64,000 nt of DNA, taken from Shimia_B sp038528385 (GTDB taxonomy: Bacteria > Pseudomonadota > Alphaproteobacteria > Rhodobacterales > Rhodobacteraceae). The notes below the pieces were generated by a model. It saw only the letters and a list, made by a program, of their open reading frames with translations, had not been told where the DNA came from and did no database searches. Each line of letters starts with the position of its first letter. The stretch's first letter is position 1. The stretch covers positions 248,001 to 312,000 of the forward strand of contig JBCBET010000003.1 of the NCBI GenBank assembly GCA_038528385.1, read 5' to 3'. The position numbers were made by a program, and so were the translations under genes. Of this stretch, positions 63,995 through 64,000 are shown one piece after another.

Positions 63995-64000
63995 GCGATC

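Overview
The window looks like a chromosomal piece of a GC-rich alphaproteobacterium of the order Rhodobacterales (Roseobacter/Rhodobacter group). This is inferred from the strongly GC-ending codon use, frequent GTG/TTG starts with 4-bp stop/start overlaps, and families typical of that clade (DUF2794, DUF6478, AEC/DMT/MFS exporters, a TRAP binding protein, the FrmA/FghA formaldehyde route). No replication origin, rRNA operon, complete prophage, insertion sequence or CRISPR array is seen.

Left part (0-13 kb): a membrane protein, a secreted EEP-family hydrolase, leuB, a DMT exporter and tRNA-Pro(CGG) run rightward. A two-gene leftward operon follows (fused HyuA-HyuB hydantoinase/oxoprolinase plus a DAO-type FAD oxidoreductase). 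Then come the remnant of a second DMT exporter, a KefB/C-type antiporter and a bicupin. At 13.0-14.75 kb lies a small, less GC-rich accessory islet. It holds the C-terminal end of a Mu-gpF-like phage head protein fused to a probable RNase A-like toxin, with a small overlapping gene that is probably its immunity protein.

14.8-29.8 kb: asd and a DUF4139 protein are closed by a very strong bidirectional terminator. Facing them is a carbonic anhydrase - SbtA - SbtB (PII-like) bicarbonate-uptake operon. Then come an M17 aminopeptidase, an NlpC/P60 peptidase, DUF2794, a probable structured RNA with its own terminator, a lone imuB-like polymerase, an I78 lipoprotein and frmA. At 26.8-28.55 kb is the most unusual protein of the window: an N-terminal TIR domain, one membrane helix, a coiled coil and a C-terminal leucine-rich repeat domain, arranged like an inverted Toll-like receptor. 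A VOC protein and a TetR regulator follow as an operon.

29.8-46.2 kb: a small secreted protein with inverted repeats upstream, an AEC transporter, fghA, DUF188, a HAD phosphatase and an ornithine-cyclodeaminase-family gene run rightward. MFS-AzlC-AzlD run leftward. zapE precedes a light-sensing operon of heme oxygenase and a bacteriophytochrome (PAS-GAF-PHY-HWE kinase-receiver). Then VOC, LysM, folC, accD and two tandem CPBP membrane proteases run leftward.

46.2-64 kb: ilvD, whose last ~100 codons use foreign-looking codons, is overlapped by a lipoprotein gene. DUF6478, LysR, a CinA-like/GNAT/AhpD-like/OmpA operon, sfsA, map, a serine hydrolase and an orphan TRAP binding protein follow. The end holds an oxidoreductase-rsmD operon, a peroxiredoxin and a GDPD-GNAT-PCD-MscS operon. 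A 69-bp palindromic repeat occurs after frmA and after the DUF188 gene. Its two copies differ by a compensatory change in the apical stem, which supports a selected hairpin.
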